A model generated the notes under the pieces. That model was not told the origin of the DNA, did no database searches, and saw only the letters and a program-made list of their open reading frames with translations. A DNA stretch of 64,000 nucleotides from Pseudoalteromonas arctica A 37-1-2 (lineage in GTDB: Bacteria; Pseudomonadota; Gammaproteobacteria; Enterobacterales; Alteromonadaceae). Numbering within the stretch: the first letter of the stretch is position 1; every line of letters starts with the position of its first letter. Shown piece by piece: positions 36,415 through 47,769 of this stretch. Made by a program: the position numbers and the translations under genes. The stretch lies in contig NZ_CP011025.1 in NCBI RefSeq assembly GCF_000238395.3, positions 2,852,001 to 2,916,000 of the forward strand. Reading direction: 5' to 3'.

Positions 36415-38841
36415 TCACATTTTGCTTTTCACTCTATTGGTTGCAACGCTGTTGGCAGGGTCGTCTGGCCAAAAATGCTTAGGGTAGCGGCCTTTCATTT
36501 CCTTTTGCACATCGCGGTAACTGCTAGCCCAAAAGTGGGCTAAATCTTGAGTAAGTTGCAATGAGCGTTTACCTGGCGATAGCAGTTCCATAAGCAGTGG
36601 CAATTTACCGTTGGCAAGCATAGGCGTACTGGTCAAGCCGTAAACTTCTTGCATGCGCACGCTTAGCTTTGCGGGGCCATCAAGCTGGTATTCTATTTTT
36701 ATATTTGAGCCACTTGGCACCGTTAAGCGCAGTGGTAACAGTGCTTTTAAAGCAGTTTGTTGTTGCCAATCAAAACAGTTTTGTAATGCTTCAAAGTAGT
36801 TAAACTTTTTAAGCTGCGTGAGCGTTTTAATATCTTCTAAAAACACACCTAGCCACTGCGCTGCATTTTGAATAAGTTGTTGCTCATTTGTTTTTGGGAA
36901 TTTATCAGGCATTAAATTACTTGCTAAGCTCATACGTATCAGCAATTGCTGCGCATCAGGTTGCTCGTTAAATAATGCAAAACCGTGTTTAGCAAATAAG
37001 TTTAGCCACGCTTTAGCGCGCTCGCTCTTATCTAGTTTTTGTTTACTAGGCTGGCTGCTGAGCGTTATAGCCCCGAGCTTTACTTCATCTTGATGAATAA
37101 AACGTGCTGATTTTTCGTCAAACTCACAACGAGTAAGTTCACTAAATAAATGCGGTAAAAATTCTTGTAACTCAAATGGGTTAAGCGCGGTGGCTGCAAA
37201 TATACGCCCTCCTTTGTGCCCGCCCATGGTTGCTATAGCTAAGTAATCGTCGTTGTGCCAGTAATCGGCATTTAACTCAGCACCTGCACCATTGGCAAGT
37301 AGGTAACCATTACCGCGTTTTTTAGCAATACGATCTGGGTATGCCAATGCCACTAGCAAACTAATATAATGCGTATTTAATTCGCTGTTTTCGTCTTTTA
37401 CTTTTAAGCGGCTTTGCCAATACTTTAACTGTTGTTTAAACACCGGATGCGGACGTTGCTGTTGGCTATGCAGCGCTAAACTCAACTCGTTTGCACTGTT
37501 TACTCGGCTCTCAAGTAATGCCACTAAATAAATAGCGAGCCTAAAAATACCAAGGAGTTGGTCATCAAGGATTTGTGCTTTTAATAGCATATGCGCCAAA
37601 CGAATATCAGCACCAAAACCTAACATTTTACTGCCAAGCGGTGTGAGCTTACCTTTGCTATCAATAGCTTCTAGCATGTTAAGCAGGTTACTTGCTTGTT
37701 CGCATTGCTGCTCAGTGGGCTTATCGAGCAAGGTTAGCTCATCAATACTGGCTCCCCATTGCTTTGCCTCAAGCATAAGTTGGCTTATGTCTGATGTGAG
37801 TATTTCGGGATTGTCGTGGCTATTACGTCTCTCAAAGGTTTGCTTTGAGCCAATTCGATAAACAATGCCCGGCTCTATTCGCCCTGCTCGCCCTGCTCGC
37901 TGCACAGCAGACGAGCGCGATATACTTTGTGTTGTGAGCTCTGTAACCCCTGTTTTTAAATTAAAGGTCGCTGCACGGCGCTTGCCGCTGTCAATTACAA
38001 TGCGTATGCCTTCAATAGTTAAACTGGTTTCGGCTACATTGGTGGTAAGCACTACTTTGCGCATGCCGTTTGGAGCAGGCGCTATAGCAGCTTGCTGATT
38101 GGCTTTATCTTGCTCGCCAAATAGCGTTGCGACTATGCAGTTACTGGGTAAATCGCTAAGTGCTTGTTGCACGCGTAGTATTTCAAATTGCCCAGGTAAA
38201 AATACCAATGCGCTACCTGTTTGCTCATTAAGTGCTTGTTTTATTATGCTAGGAATTGCATCAAGCCAACGGCTTTCATCTTTTATGGGTATGTATATTT
38301 CGTCTATTGGGTAGCTGCGACCGCTTGATTGAATTACAGGGCAGTCAAAAAACGCTGTATAACGCTCAGTATCAAGAGTTGCCGACATAAGCATAATGGT
38401 TAAATCTTCACGCAGCGCACTTTGGGTCTCGAGCGCAAAGGCAAGTGAGGTATCGGCTGCAATTGAACGCTCATGAAATTCATCAAATATCAGTAAATCA
38501 ATATCGCTTAATTCGGGATCGTTTTGCAGCATGCGCGTTAGCATGCCTTCGGTGACTATTTCGAGGCGCGTATTAGCACTTACTTTACTCTCACCCCTAA
38601 TCCGCAAACCCACACTTTGCCCAACACTCTCGTTTTGGCACTTTGCTAGGTAGCTGGCAATATTACGAGCAGCTAAACGGCGAGGCTCTAGCATTACAAT
38701 ACGTTTAAAATACCCATCGCGCATTAGTTGCAGCGGCAACCACGTAGATTTACCCGCACCAGGCGGCGCTTGTAATAACGTAATAGGATTACTTTGTAAT
38801 GTAGTAACGAGTTGTTGATATATGTCTTGAACCGGCAGCAC
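36415..38841 (-). CDS. hrpB: ATP-dependent RNA helicase HrpB
   Basis: 808 residues, DEAH/RHA-type helicase of HrpB length. Walker A APPGAGKSTWLPL near residue 25, DEFHERS (motif II), SATLD (motif III), TTNVAETSLTI (motif V) and QRAGRAGR (motif VI). The HrpB-specific C-terminal part ends with MELLSPGKRSLQLTQDLAHFW and KEMKGRYPKHFWPDDP, as in the family. RNA-dependent ATPase whose cellular role is not fully defined. Alone in its transcription unit as far as can be seen. Confidence 0.95.
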   Translation of the reverse strand: MLPVQDIYQQLVTTLQSNPITLLQAPPGAGKSTWLPLQLMRDGYFKRIVMLEPRRLAARNIASYLAKCQNESVGQSVGLRIRGESKVSANTRLEIVTEGMLTRMLQNDPELSDIDLLIFDEFHERSIAADTSLAFALETQSALREDLTIMLMSATLDTERYTAFFDCPVIQSSGRSYPIDEIYIPIKDESRWLDAIPSIIKQALNEQTGSALVFLPGQFEILRVQQALSDLPSNCIVATLFGEQDKANQQAAIAPAPNGMRKVVLTTNVAETSLTIEGIRIVIDSGKRRAATFNLKTGVTELTTQSISRSSAVQRAGRAGRIEPGIVYRIGSKQTFERRNSHDNPEILTSDISQLMLEAKQWGASIDELTLLDKPTEQQCEQASNLLNMLEAIDSKGKLTPLGSKMLGFGADIRLAHMLLKAQILDDQLLGIFRLAIYLVALLESRVNSANELSLALHSQQQRPHPVFKQQLKYWQSRLKVKDENSELNTHYISLLVALAYPDRIAKKRGNGYLLANGAGAELNADYWHNDDYLAIATMGGHKGGRIFAATALNPFELQEFLPHLFSELTRCEFDEKSARFIHQDEVKLGAITLSSQPSKQKLDKSERAKAWLNLFAKHGFALFNEQPDAQQLLIRMSLASNLMPDKFPKTNEQQLIQNAAQWLGVFLEDIKTLTQLKKFNYFEALQNCFDWQQQTALKALLPLRLTVPSGSNIKIEYQLDGPAKLSVRMQEVYGLTSTPMLANGKLPLLMELLSPGKRSLQLTQDLAHFWASSYRDVQKEMKGRYPKHFWPDDPANSVATNRVKSKM

Positions 38842-38882
38842 AGCTATTTACCCTAAATTGCTTTGCAGGCATTGTAACAAAA

Positions 38883-38903
38883 AACCGCAGCGACACCGCG
38901 GTT
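38883..38903 (-). terminator. Terminator of the truncated haemoglobin gene
   Basis: AACCGC / GCGGTT with a 9-nt loop; on the minus strand it is followed by TTTTTTG. Located 21 bp past the stop. Confidence 0.75.
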
Positions 38904-38924
38904 GATATTTATTAATAATTGCTA

Positions 38925-39338
38925 TTAGCTACCCGACACCATTCTAATTCGATCTGCAGGCACTCGTAATTGCTGCATTAAGTAAATTTTAAATGGTGCT
39001 TCGTAAGGTTGCTCATCAACCGCTTTTTGCATGCACAAAAGCCATGCGTCACTTTGCTCAATTCCTACATGTAAATGTTTGTGCGCTTGAGGAATGTTAA
39101 TACTGCCAAAATGTTCAGCGTATAATTTAGGACCACCTAACCAGCCCGACAAAAAGTAAGCGAGCTTTTTACGTGATGTTGATAAATCTTTTGAATGCAT
39201 ACTCCTTATATTTTCAGCCTCTTTTAAAGCGTCCATATTATCGTAAAACGCATTCACCAATTGTGTAATACCTGCTAACTCACCTGCCATTTTGTATGAG
39301 CAGTCATCCACTCCGTATTCACACGTTTTTGTATTCAT
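38925..39338 (-). CDS. Group II truncated haemoglobin
   Basis: 137 residues, 2-over-2 globin. FLSGWLGGPKLYAEHFG is the group II signature, the proximal His is near residue 88 (AHKHLHVGIEQSDAWLLCM) and the group-typical Trp99 is present. Binds O2 or NO at haem; roles in NO or sulfide/oxygen handling are known for relatives. Cytoplasmic. Divergent from the CsbD gene, with a 280-bp AT-rich gap holding nothing recognised beyond promoters. Confidence 0.9.
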   Translation of the reverse strand: MNTKTCEYGVDDCSYKMAGELAGITQLVNAFYDNMDALKEAENIRSMHSKDLSTSRKKLAYFLSGWLGGPKLYAEHFGSINIPQAHKHLHVGIEQSDAWLLCMQKAVDEQPYEAPFKIYLMQQLRVPADRIRMVSGS

Positions 39339-39618
39339 AACTCACTCAGGTTAACTACTTTGTTTAATACCTGCATATTAGCTTAAAACAAAAATTTAAG
39401 AATGAGTTACATCAAAGCGGCGTAACTTATGTCAGCAATAATTACAGGCTGCTATGTATATTTTTTAATAAATAGCGCAATATTAAAAACAAAATCGCTC
39501 AACATAAAAACATAACCAACTGATAATAAAAGTAATAAAACTATTATTATTCATTGGTACAAGGCTTGCTACTTTATAACTGACAGTTAATTCACTAACC
39601 TAAAGTAAGGATAAACTT

Positions 39619-39816
39619 ATGAACAGCGATCGTATCGAAGGTAATTGGAAAGAACTTAAAGGTAAGGCTCAACAAAAATGGGGCGATCTTACCAACGACG
39701 ATTTAGATAAAATTGAAGGTAGCCGTACAGAGCTAGTTGGTAAAATCCAGCAGCAATACGGTAAATCTAAAGAAGAAGCAGAGCGTGAAGTTGATGAGTT
39801 TGAAAAAGGTCGTTAA
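39619..39816 (+). CDS. CsbD family stress protein
   Basis: 65 residues. [19 protein letters not shown] and [19 protein letters not shown] are the two helical halves of the CsbD-like fold. Highly charged, soluble. Usually a general-stress protein of unknown mechanism. RBS AAGGA; strong shared terminator follows. Confidence 0.92.
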   Translation: MNSDRIEGNWKELKGKAQQKWGDLTNDDLDKIEGSRTELVGKIQQQYGKSKEEAEREVDEFEKGR

Positions 39817-39833
39817 ACCGCGTTAACCGCTTT

Positions 39834-39862
39834 AAAAAAACCGCCATTTTGGCGGTTTTTTT
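39834..39862. terminator. Strong bidirectional terminator
   Basis: AAAAACCGCCA / TGGCGGTTTTT with a 3-nt loop and T-runs on both strands, between csbD-like (+) and the molybdenum hydroxylase operon (-). Confidence 0.95.
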
Positions 39863-39884
39863 GTTTAAGCTGTAGGTTATTTAG

Positions 39885-42146
39885 CTACGCTTTCAATTGG
39901 TTACCAATCGGTAACTGCCTAATACGCTTTCCGCACGCTGCAAAAATAGCATTACATAATGCTGGCGCATAAACTGGTGTAGACGGCTCGCCTACCCCTG
40001 CTGGTGGTGCATCACTTTGTACAATTTCAACTTCAATCTCAAGAGGTGAGTCGCTCATACGCGGTACGCGATAATCATGAAAGTTACTTTGCTGTACGCG
40101 CCCTTTATCAAAGGTAATACCATCGCTGATTGCAGTTGTAATACCGTAAATAGAGCCACCTTGGGTTTGGTTTTTAACGGTGTCGGTGTTTACAACCGTA
40201 CCCGCATCAATGGCAACCCACGACTTAATTACTTTTAAATCGCCAGCATCCGACACTTCTACTTCAACTACCGTAGCTACGTAAGTTAAAAAGCTTCTGT
40301 GTGCTGCTATTCCTAAACCTCGACCTTTAGGAAGCTCTCGCCCCCATTTACTCATGTCAGCTACTTTTTCAATAACATGGCGCAGTCTGCCAATATCTAA
40401 AGGATAAACCGCTTTATCGCCACCGTAATTATCGTATGTGGCATTTTGCTCAGTTACATCAACAATGCGACTCGGACCTATAGTGTCTAGTAAATAGTCT
40501 TTTTGGTCGCGACCGGCTTTGTGCGCTGCTTCGCCAATAAATGACTGAATAGCAAAGGCATGAAAAATATTTGATACAGAACGCATCCAACCAATTCGTG
40601 CTTTGGCTTGCGCATCACCGTTTTCTAACTTCATGTTAGGTGTGTTAATAGGGTTATCGGTAAATCCTAAGCGCAGTTCAAAGCTTCCCGGCGTAGTCGC
40701 CCCTTCTGAAAAGGTAGAGGTAATAGGTGAAAACGCGGTGCGATGTAAATAAGATTCTATAGCGCCATTTTTATCTAGTGATGCTTCAATGTGCTGAGCC
40801 GAAACTGCATGGTAAAAACCATGTTGTATGTCGTCTTCACGCGTCCATTGCACACGAATAGGTTTGCCTACTTTCATTGAAAGGTAAGCTGCTTCTGCTG
40901 AAAAGTCAGGTTTTGACTTACGCCCAAAACCGCCTCCTAACATGGTAACGTGAACATTAATTTTGCTCTCATCCATGCCAAGCATTGCAGCCACTGTTTT
41001 CATATCGGCTTGTGGATTTTGCGTAGCAGCCCATATATCAACACTGTCTTTGTTGTACATAGCAGTTGCACAAGGCGGCTCCATTGGTGCTTGAGCAAGA
41101 TGCGGCGCGTAATAATCAGCTACGAGTTTATTGCTCGATTTAGCCAACACGCCCATGGCATCGCCTTTATCACGTATGTTTGCCTGTGGAGTTTGTACTG
41201 TTTTTAATAATGACTTTTTAAATTCTTCTGAATTGTAATCGCCATTTTTGCCATCATCCCACACCACTTTTAATGCTTTACGCCCTTGCCATGCAGCCCA
41301 TGTGTTTTTAGCTATAATCGCAATGCCACCTTTTGGCTGAAACTGCGGTGCGCCTTTTGGTGCAGGTATTTCAATAACATCTATAACGCCGTTTATCGCT
41401 TTTGTAGCACTGGCATCAAATGACTTAACAACACCGCCTACTACCGGCGGGCGTTCAATTATAGCCACCAGCGCTTGTGGTTCGCGTACATCCGCTGCAA
41501 ATATTGCTTTACCTGTTACTAAATCGGCTAAATCTATGTGCGCCATGCCAGTATTAATATAACGCCATTCTTTGCGTGTTTTAAGCGTTAGTTTGTCAGC
41601 TTCTGGTGGCGTTATTGTAAGCGCTAAGTCGATTAAATCCTTATAAGTAAGCGATTTACCTGAGCTGTGTGTAACAACGTGTTGATTAGCAGTACAGGTT
41701 TGCGGGTCAACATTCCAATACTTAGCGGCAGCATGCTGCATCATGTAACGTACACTTGCGCCCATTTCACGCAGGCGCTGCATGTTGTAGCGAATACTGC
41801 GCGAGCCATCGGTATTTTGATCGCCGTATTTAGGATCGCCCTTGCCCTGAATAACAATAACCTTATCCCACGCAGCTTCCATTTCATCGGCAACAATTTG
41901 TGCAATCGCGGTGCGAATTTGCTGACCCATTTCAGAGCGATGGCAGGTTATTTCAACCATGCCGTCTGGGCGCAGTGCAATAAATAAGTTTGCGCGTTTT
42001 GCCAGCTCAGATGGTTGCTCTAACACACCCGCAATCGCTCTTGGCGCACTGCCTACAAAATAAGTACCAAGTACCAATGCACCTATTGCGCTAGTTTTTA
42101 AAAACTTACGGCGGTTTAAATCAAAATATTTGTTATCTTGGTTCAT
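39885..42146 (-). CDS. Molybdopterin-binding subunit of a xanthine-dehydrogenase-family enzyme (IorB-like), Tat-exported
   Basis: 753 residues. A twin-arginine signal NRRKFLKTS begins it, which marks the periplasmic IorB/aldehyde-dehydrogenase type. Molybdopterin-binding blocks include [22 protein letters not shown] and [14 protein letters not shown]; the terminal GVGEP holds the catalytic Glu region. It overlaps the [2Fe-2S] subunit stop by 4 bp (ATGA), so they form one enzyme and the folded complex is probably exported together. Likely oxidises an aldehyde or N-heterocycle. No electron-acceptor cytochrome or XdhC/CoxI maturation gene is adjacent. Confidence 0.9.
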   Translation of the reverse strand: MNQDNKYFDLNRRKFLKTSAIGALVLGTYFVGSAPRAIAGVLEQPSELAKRANLFIALRPDGMVEITCHRSEMGQQIRTAIAQIVADEMEAAWDKVIVIQGKGDPKYGDQNTDGSRSIRYNMQRLREMGASVRYMMQHAAAKYWNVDPQTCTANQHVVTHSSGKSLTYKDLIDLALTITPPEADKLTLKTRKEWRYINTGMAHIDLADLVTGKAIFAADVREPQALVAIIERPPVVGGVVKSFDASATKAINGVIDVIEIPAPKGAPQFQPKGGIAIIAKNTWAAWQGRKALKVVWDDGKNGDYNSEEFKKSLLKTVQTPQANIRDKGDAMGVLAKSSNKLVADYYAPHLAQAPMEPPCATAMYNKDSVDIWAATQNPQADMKTVAAMLGMDESKINVHVTMLGGGFGRKSKPDFSAEAAYLSMKVGKPIRVQWTREDDIQHGFYHAVSAQHIEASLDKNGAIESYLHRTAFSPITSTFSEGATTPGSFELRLGFTDNPINTPNMKLENGDAQAKARIGWMRSVSNIFHAFAIQSFIGEAAHKAGRDQKDYLLDTIGPSRIVDVTEQNATYDNYGGDKAVYPLDIGRLRHVIEKVADMSKWGRELPKGRGLGIAAHRSFLTYVATVVEVEVSDAGDLKVIKSWVAIDAGTVVNTDTVKNQTQGGSIYGITTAISDGITFDKGRVQQSNFHDYRVPRMSDSPLEIEVEIVQSDAPPAGVGEPSTPVYAPALCNAIFAACGKRIRQLPIGNQLKA

Positions 42147-42640
42147 ACTTCTTCCCCTTGTTCATTTGGGTCAAAATACTGAACACTCGCCATTGTTTTA
42201 GCAGCTGATTTAATTGCTTTATGAATACGCGGGTATGTACCACAACGGCAAATATTTCCCGACATATTACTTACTATTTCATCGTCGGTTGGGGTTGGGT
42301 TTGCTGCTAATAAGCTTGCAGCTTGCATCATTTGGCCGCACTGGCAAAAACCACACTGCGGTACTTTATGCTCAACCCATGCTTGTTGTACTGGATGGTC
42401 GCCCTGCTCACTTAACCCTTCAATTGTTGTAATTGAAAGACCCGCCACTGCCGCTACAGGTAATACACACGAGCGCTGAGCTACCCCATCTATATGCACA
42501 GTACACGCACCGCACTGAGCCATACCACAGCCAAATTTAGGGCCGGTTAAATTCAATTCGTCTCGGAGATACCATAATACTGGCATTGACGGATCGCCAG
42601 AAAACTCATGTTTATTACCATTAATGGTAAGCGTGATCAT
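42143..42640 (-). CDS. [2Fe-2S] subunit of the molybdenum hydroxylase (IorA-like)
   Basis: 165 residues. The plant-type ferredoxin cluster site is [12 protein letters not shown] with a later C in RSC, and the second cluster site is CGFCQCGQ and ICRCGTYP. Length and order match the small subunit of two-subunit enzymes such as isoquinoline 1-oxidoreductase. No own signal peptide, so it would leave the cell with the Tat-signal-bearing partner. Translationally coupled to the large subunit by a 4-bp overlap. Confidence 0.92.
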   Translation of the reverse strand: MITLTINGNKHEFSGDPSMPVLWYLRDELNLTGPKFGCGMAQCGACTVHIDGVAQRSCVLPVAAVAGLSITTIEGLSEQGDHPVQQAWVEHKVPQCGFCQCGQMMQAASLLAANPTPTDDEIVSNMSGNICRCGTYPRIHKAIKSAAKTMASVQYFDPNEQGEEV

Positions 42641-42827
42641 ACTAAACTCCTTGGCAAAGCGCTTTACAGGAGGGTTCCTTGTTGCGCGAGAACTATTTTT
42701 AATTACTTACTATTTTATACTTACTACTTTTAGCCTACCACTTAGATCTGTTTTATAAAAATACTAATTATTAGAACGTTTTACTGTTAAAAACAGATCT
42801 ACATTATCAAGCATACTAAAACATACA

Positions 42828-43601
42828 TTAATGAGTGCTTATAACATCTTCAAATAGTAATCGTTCATCGTCTTTATAAACTTCAAGCCAACCTGGTGGT
42901 GATGTATCGCAGCCAATAATGGTTACTTGTAGCACATAACTATAACGACCATTTTTAAACGTATAGTGATGATTCCCGCCGCTACCCTCAAATGTAATAT
43001 CGCCATTTAGTAAAACCATATCAGGCTTGTCGCTAGGTTTTTTATTAATACCCCACACTGCATACCGAAAATTATGCTCGCCTAAATCATCAACGCGAAC
43101 ATGATAGTTAGCAGTTTTCCAATCGAGTACTGGTTTTTCAAAAGTATTAATACTTGAATGCAAGGATTGCTTACCTTGTTCGATTAAGCTTTTAGCAAGT
43201 GTCTGCTCTTTAGCATTTTGAGTATTTATACCGATAATTTTACCGCCGGTATCAACCCACATCACACCGTTATTTAGCATAATGCCGCGCCAACCAACTT
43301 TCTCCCAATCGGTGTCAATTTTTGAACTGGCAATAACTGCCACTAGCTCATCATTAAATACTTCATCAAAGCGGTTAATAAACTCAGCTTCATTTTTAAT
43401 GTCAGGTATGGGGTATCGTCGTTTTAATGGGTAACGAATAAGTGCTGCAATCGCAGGTTTATCGTGATCTGCAAATGCAGCAATAACAGGTAAAACGCTC
43501 TCGTGATACTTTTGCTCAAGAGCAAATGTGTTCGATGTGAAAAGTAGGCATAACCACAATACTATGTGGTTATGCCCTTCAAAGTTGAACCTGATCTTCA
43601 T
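42828..43601 (-). CDS. Hypothetical secreted protein
   Basis: 257 residues with a signal peptide (about residues 12-27, IVLWLCLLFTSNTFA). The first part (30-140; KYHESVLPVIAAFADHDKPAIAALI) looks helical and resembles small stress-type domains; the C-terminal part is beta-rich (FEGSGGNHHYTFKNGRYSYV), ending in a CDTSPPGWLEVY segment. No family recognised. It follows the Fic gene by 27 bp on the same strand and could be co-transcribed. Confidence 0.65.
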   Translation of the reverse strand: MKIRFNFEGHNHIVLWLCLLFTSNTFALEQKYHESVLPVIAAFADHDKPAIAALIRYPLKRRYPIPDIKNEAEFINRFDEVFNDELVAVIASSKIDTDWEKVGWRGIMLNNGVMWVDTGGKIIGINTQNAKEQTLAKSLIEQGKQSLHSSINTFEKPVLDWKTANYHVRVDDLGEHNFRYAVWGINKKPSDKPDMVLLNGDITFEGSGGNHHYTFKNGRYSYVLQVTIIGCDTSPPGWLEVYKDDERLLFEDVISTH

Positions 43602-43628
43602 TTAAAGGTTCTAATATAACGAAACTAA

Positions 43629-44978
43629 TTATATTTTTAGTTTTTCTCTTAACCCTGCAGGAGATAAATATCTAATAGCTTTGCTTTTTTTACTTTTCGT
43701 AGCAATTAAAAGATCTGCATCAACTAATCCATTTAAATATGTTCTTGCTGTGTTCTCATTAATATCAAATTCTATGGAAACCTGTTTAGTAGTAAATATT
43801 TTACCTGGATGCTTTACAGCTTCTTTGAGCAACTCTAATTGACCTCGCTTGAAGTTCTTTGATAGAGGGCTTTTTTCGATCCATTCCATGAATTGATAAA
43901 ATTCACTTTTTTTAGATTCTATGTGAGTATTTAATGAATTAACCGCTTTCATGACAACATCAACTTGATGATAAATAAAGTAAGTTAAGTCAAATTCGTC
44001 TGTTTCTGTGTAAACAAATGCTGCATCATAATCACTTCTCTTTTCTTGGATTAGCTTACTAATTGACACATATTCAAATAACCAATAACCAGAACTGAGC
44101 ATATACCAATAAAAAATAGCTCTGGCAGTTCTTCCATTCCCATCCCCAAAAGGATGAATGTAACCGATCATGAAATGTAAAATAATCGCTTTAACTAATG
44201 GATGTATAAACGTGTCGCTATTAGCCCCATCATGCTTTTCATTTGCAAAATCACATAAAGATAATAACCTTTCCTTTAAGGAAGAGAAGCATGGAGGTGT
44301 ATGCGCTAATTCATTGTAGAGGTTTGAAACTGCTATATCATTGTCTTCTCTTAAAGCTCCTGAAATCGCATCATTATCAATAGCTTTATATGTAGCAATT
44401 GCATGAAGCTCTAGTATTAGCTCTATAGAAAGAGCTTCATCTTTTCTCTCTAGTGCTTTTTTCATCAAAAGGTAATTATTGAAAATCATTTGTTCAGATT
44501 TATCGATAGGTTGCCTTTTTGTTTCAAGCATTTCTTTCGCTATTTTCCTCGTTGTAGATGCGCCTTCGAGTTGAGAAGATGTTATTGCTTCTTCCATCAT
44601 TAAGCTCTTAACCAGGTACCTATCTTTTTCTTTTGTAGTAATAAATGAACCATCACCAATTGCATGCCCACCACCAGATAATTTATCGATCTGATGAAGT
44701 AATGCATGAAGTGAATCTGGAATACAGTAAGTGAATTGTTTATTTTTTTCTGCAACTAATGATATTTTTTTTGATATAGTTTTCCTTGACAGCTTCGTAG
44801 CTACCCAAGCAGCTTGTTCTGATATATCTTTAGGTATACGCCATATAAATTTATCCCAGTGGAGATATTTCCCTTCTGAATTTGTAGGACCAAACTGCCC
44901 TAAAAGTGGAATAAACTCATCAGAAGGTGTAATAGATAGTAACTCGTTTAATGGTTTGGGAACTCTAATTCTTGCCAT
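43629..44978 (-). CDS. Fic family protein with self-inhibitory helix and C-terminal winged helix
   Basis: 449 residues. The Fic motif HPFGDGNGRTAR (about 275-286) is intact, so AMP-transfer or a related transfer is expected. SSQLEG, near residue 138 upstream of it, is the (S/T)xxxE(G/N) inhibitory motif placed N-terminally (class II). A winged helix-turn-helix lies at about 375-440 (FTTKQVSIEFDINENTART). The DNA appears more AT-rich than the metH genes next to it, which hints at acquired DNA. Target unknown; there is no antitoxin gene because the inhibitor is built in. Confidence 0.88.
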   Translation of the reverse strand: MARIRVPKPLNELLSITPSDEFIPLLGQFGPTNSEGKYLHWDKFIWRIPKDISEQAAWVATKLSRKTISKKISLVAEKNKQFTYCIPDSLHALLHQIDKLSGGGHAIGDGSFITTKEKDRYLVKSLMMEEAITSSQLEGASTTRKIAKEMLETKRQPIDKSEQMIFNNYLLMKKALERKDEALSIELILELHAIATYKAIDNDAISGALREDNDIAVSNLYNELAHTPPCFSSLKERLLSLCDFANEKHDGANSDTFIHPLVKAIILHFMIGYIHPFGDGNGRTARAIFYWYMLSSGYWLFEYVSISKLIQEKRSDYDAAFVYTETDEFDLTYFIYHQVDVVMKAVNSLNTHIESKKSEFYQFMEWIEKSPLSKNFKRGQLELLKEAVKHPGKIFTTKQVSIEFDINENTARTYLNGLVDADLLIATKSKKSKAIRYLSPAGLREKLKI

Positions 44979-45081
44979 AGTAAAACACCTAAACTTAATT
45001 TTTATATAATGAGTTTACTTATAATTAAAAACTCGTCAACGTAAAAAAACAAATTTAAGTTTAGGTAAATAACTTTATACC

Positions 45082-45116
45082 AAAAGCGAGCTTAATTAGG
45101 CTCGCTTTTATTTTAA
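45082..45116. terminator. Terminator downstream of the methionine operon
   Basis: AAAAGCGAGC / GCTCGCTTTT with an 8-nt loop, T-runs on both sides, just past the stop of the large metH gene (minus strand). Confidence 0.85.
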
Positions 45117-45126
45117 CTGACCTGTT

Positions 45127-47760
45127 CTATTGCTCAGGATCATACCCCAAGTTAGGCGATAGCCATCTTTCAGCTTCTTCAAGCGTCATATTGGTTCGTT
45201 TAGCATAGTCTTCAACTTGATCGCGTTGTACTGCTGCTACGGCGTAGTATTTAGCTTCTGGGTGTGAAAAGTACCAACCTGAAACAGCAGCACCTGGCCA
45301 CATGGCGTACGAGCTAGTTAGCTGCATACCAATGCGTTTTTCGGTGTCTAATAATTGCCAAATTTTCTTTTTCTCAGTGTGCTCTGGGCACGCTGGGTAA
45401 CCTGGCGCTGGGCGAATACCTTGGTAGTTTTCGCGTATTAGCTCATCGTTTGCTAGGTTTTCATCGGGTGCAAAACCCCAATACTCTTTACGTACTTTTT
45501 CGTGTAAGTATTCTGCAAACGCTTCGGCAAGCCTGTCGGCAACCGCTTTAATCATTATTTTGTTGTAGTCGTCTTGCTGTGCGTCAAACGCATTTGCTAA
45601 GTCGTCTTCTTCAAGACCACCCGTTACTGCAAATGCGCCAAAATAGTCTGGTGTGCCTTTGGGTGCTATGTAGTCGGCTAGGCAGTAGTTAGCAAAGTCG
45701 GTTTTTTCGGTTTGCTGACGTAAATGGCACGAGGTAGTTAACAGCTCTTTGCGTGTTTCGTCGGTGTATATTTCTATGTCGTCCCCAACGCGGTTAGCAG
45801 GGAATAAACCTATTACGCCAAGTGGTTGCAAACTGCCTGCTTTTTCAAGATCGTCTAACATGTCGTTAGCGTCTTTAAATAAGCTTTGCGCTTGCTCGCC
45901 TACTACTTCATCGGTCATTATGCGCGGGTATTTACCGGCGATTGACCACGTCATAAAGTATGGCGTCCAATCTATGTATTTACGCAAAGTAGCAATTGAT
46001 ACGTTTTTAAACTCGATCACGCCGAGCTTTTTAGGCACTGGTGGCGTGTAGTTATCCCAATCAAGCTTTGCTGCGTTATCGCGGGCACGCTGAATAGTAA
46101 CAGGCTTAGAGCGTGGTTTTTTACGCGCTTGTTGCTCGCGTACTTTTACATATTCAGCTTGGGTTTTTTCTAAAAAACCAGGCTTATGCTCTTTTGATAA
46201 TAAATTAGATACTACACCTACCGCACGGCTGGCATTACTTACATACACTACGCCTTTGTCATATTGCGGCTCAATTTTTACTGCGGTGTGCGCTTTAGAA
46301 GTAGTAGCACCACCAATTAGTAGCGGCAGTTCAAAACCACGGCGTTTCATTTCTTTTGCTACGTGTACCATTTCGTCAAGCGATGGGGTGATTAAGCCCG
46401 ATAATCCAATAATATCGGCTTTTTCGTCGATTGCGGTTTGCAGTATTTTATCAGCCGGTACCATTACACCTAAGTCAATTACTTCATAGTTATTACATTG
46501 CAGTACAACACCCACAATATTTTTACCTATGTCGTGTACGTCACCTTTTACGGTCGCCATTACTATTTTACCATTAGTTGAGCCTTCTTCTTTTTCAAGC
46601 TCAATGTATGGGTCTAGGTAGGCTACGGCTCGCTTCATTACGCGCGCCGATTTAACAACTTGTGGTAAAAACATTTTACCTGCGCCAAATAAGTCGCCTA
46701 CTACGTTCATGCCGTCCATTAACGGCCCTTCAATTACGTGAATAGGTTTAGCTGCTGCGGCGCGGCATTCTTCGGTATCTTCATCTATGAAGGTAGTAAT
46801 ACCTTTAACAAGCGCGTGCTCAAGGCGTTTTGCAACAGGCCATGTGCGCCACTCTAAATCTTCTACTCGCTCGGCTTGCGCCATACCCGAATATTTTGGT
46901 GCAAGCTCTACTAAACGCTCGCCTGCGCCTGAGTCGGTGTTAAGTATTACGTCGGTAACGGCTTTACGTAGTTCTTCTGGTATATCATCGTAAACGGCTA
47001 GTTGCCCCGCATTTACAATCCCCATATCCATACCAGCTTGAATGGCATGATATAAAAAAACCGAGTGAATAGCTTCACGTACGGGGTTATTACCTCTAAA
47101 CGAAAACGATACATTTGATACACCGCCCGACACTTTACAGTGCGGCAAATTTTGCTTAATGCGGCGTGTGCCTTCAATAAATTCTACGGCGTAGTTGTCG
47201 TGCTCTTCAATACCTGTGGCTACGGCAAATATATTAGGGTCGAATATAATATCTTCTGGCGCAAAGCCAATGTCTTCTACCAATATTTTATAACTGCGCG
47301 CACATATTGCGAACTTACGGTCTGCCGTGTCGGCTTGCCCGTCGGTATCAAACGCCATTACAACAGCGGCTGCACCAAAGCGCTTTATTATTTTAGCTTG
47401 GCGAATAAATGGCTCTTCGCCCTCTTTTAGCGATATTGAGTTAACAATTGCCTTGCCTTGAATACACTTTAAGCCTGCTTCTATTACTTCCCATTTTGAG
47501 GAGTCGACCATAATTGGTACGCGAGAAATATCAGGCTCTGAGGCTATTAAGTTTAAAAACTTAACCATGGCGGCTTTTGAGTCCAACATGGCTTCGTCCA
47601 TGTTTATATCAATAACCTGTGCGCCGTTTTCTACTTGTTCGCGTGCCACTGTTAGTGCGGCTTCAAAGTCTTCTTCCATGATTAAACGTTTAAACATGGC
47701 AGAACCCGTTACATTGGTACGTTCGCCGACATTAGTAAATACTGCTATTTGTTGGGTCAT
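45127..47760 (-). CDS. metH: Methionine synthase, folate/cobalamin/activation part (split MetH, C-terminal protein)
   Basis: 877 residues covering what in E. coli MetH begins at about residue 355. Methyltetrahydrofolate (pterin) domain about 8-270 ([17 protein letters not shown]), cobalamin cap about 310-390, cobalamin domain with the base-off motif [10 protein letters not shown] near 400, and the SAM-dependent reactivation domain about 560-877 ([19 protein letters not shown]). The homocysteine domain is missing here and is encoded just upstream as its own protein. A strong RBS (AAGGAG) overlaps the stop of that gene, so both are made and must assemble. Last gene of the metA operon. Confidence 0.92.
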   Translation of the reverse strand: MTQQIAVFTNVGERTNVTGSAMFKRLIMEEDFEAALTVAREQVENGAQVIDINMDEAMLDSKAAMVKFLNLIASEPDISRVPIMVDSSKWEVIEAGLKCIQGKAIVNSISLKEGEEPFIRQAKIIKRFGAAAVVMAFDTDGQADTADRKFAICARSYKILVEDIGFAPEDIIFDPNIFAVATGIEEHDNYAVEFIEGTRRIKQNLPHCKVSGGVSNVSFSFRGNNPVREAIHSVFLYHAIQAGMDMGIVNAGQLAVYDDIPEELRKAVTDVILNTDSGAGERLVELAPKYSGMAQAERVEDLEWRTWPVAKRLEHALVKGITTFIDEDTEECRAAAAKPIHVIEGPLMDGMNVVGDLFGAGKMFLPQVVKSARVMKRAVAYLDPYIELEKEEGSTNGKIVMATVKGDVHDIGKNIVGVVLQCNNYEVIDLGVMVPADKILQTAIDEKADIIGLSGLITPSLDEMVHVAKEMKRRGFELPLLIGGATTSKAHTAVKIEPQYDKGVVYVSNASRAVGVVSNLLSKEHKPGFLEKTQAEYVKVREQQARKKPRSKPVTIQRARDNAAKLDWDNYTPPVPKKLGVIEFKNVSIATLRKYIDWTPYFMTWSIAGKYPRIMTDEVVGEQAQSLFKDANDMLDDLEKAGSLQPLGVIGLFPANRVGDDIEIYTDETRKELLTTSCHLRQQTEKTDFANYCLADYIAPKGTPDYFGAFAVTGGLEEDDLANAFDAQQDDYNKIMIKAVADRLAEAFAEYLHEKVRKEYWGFAPDENLANDELIRENYQGIRPAPGYPACPEHTEKKKIWQLLDTEKRIGMQLTSSYAMWPGAAVSGWYFSHPEAKYYAVAAVQRDQVEDYAKRTNMTLEEAERWLSPNLGYDPEQ

Positions 47761-47769
47761 GCTGGCTCC

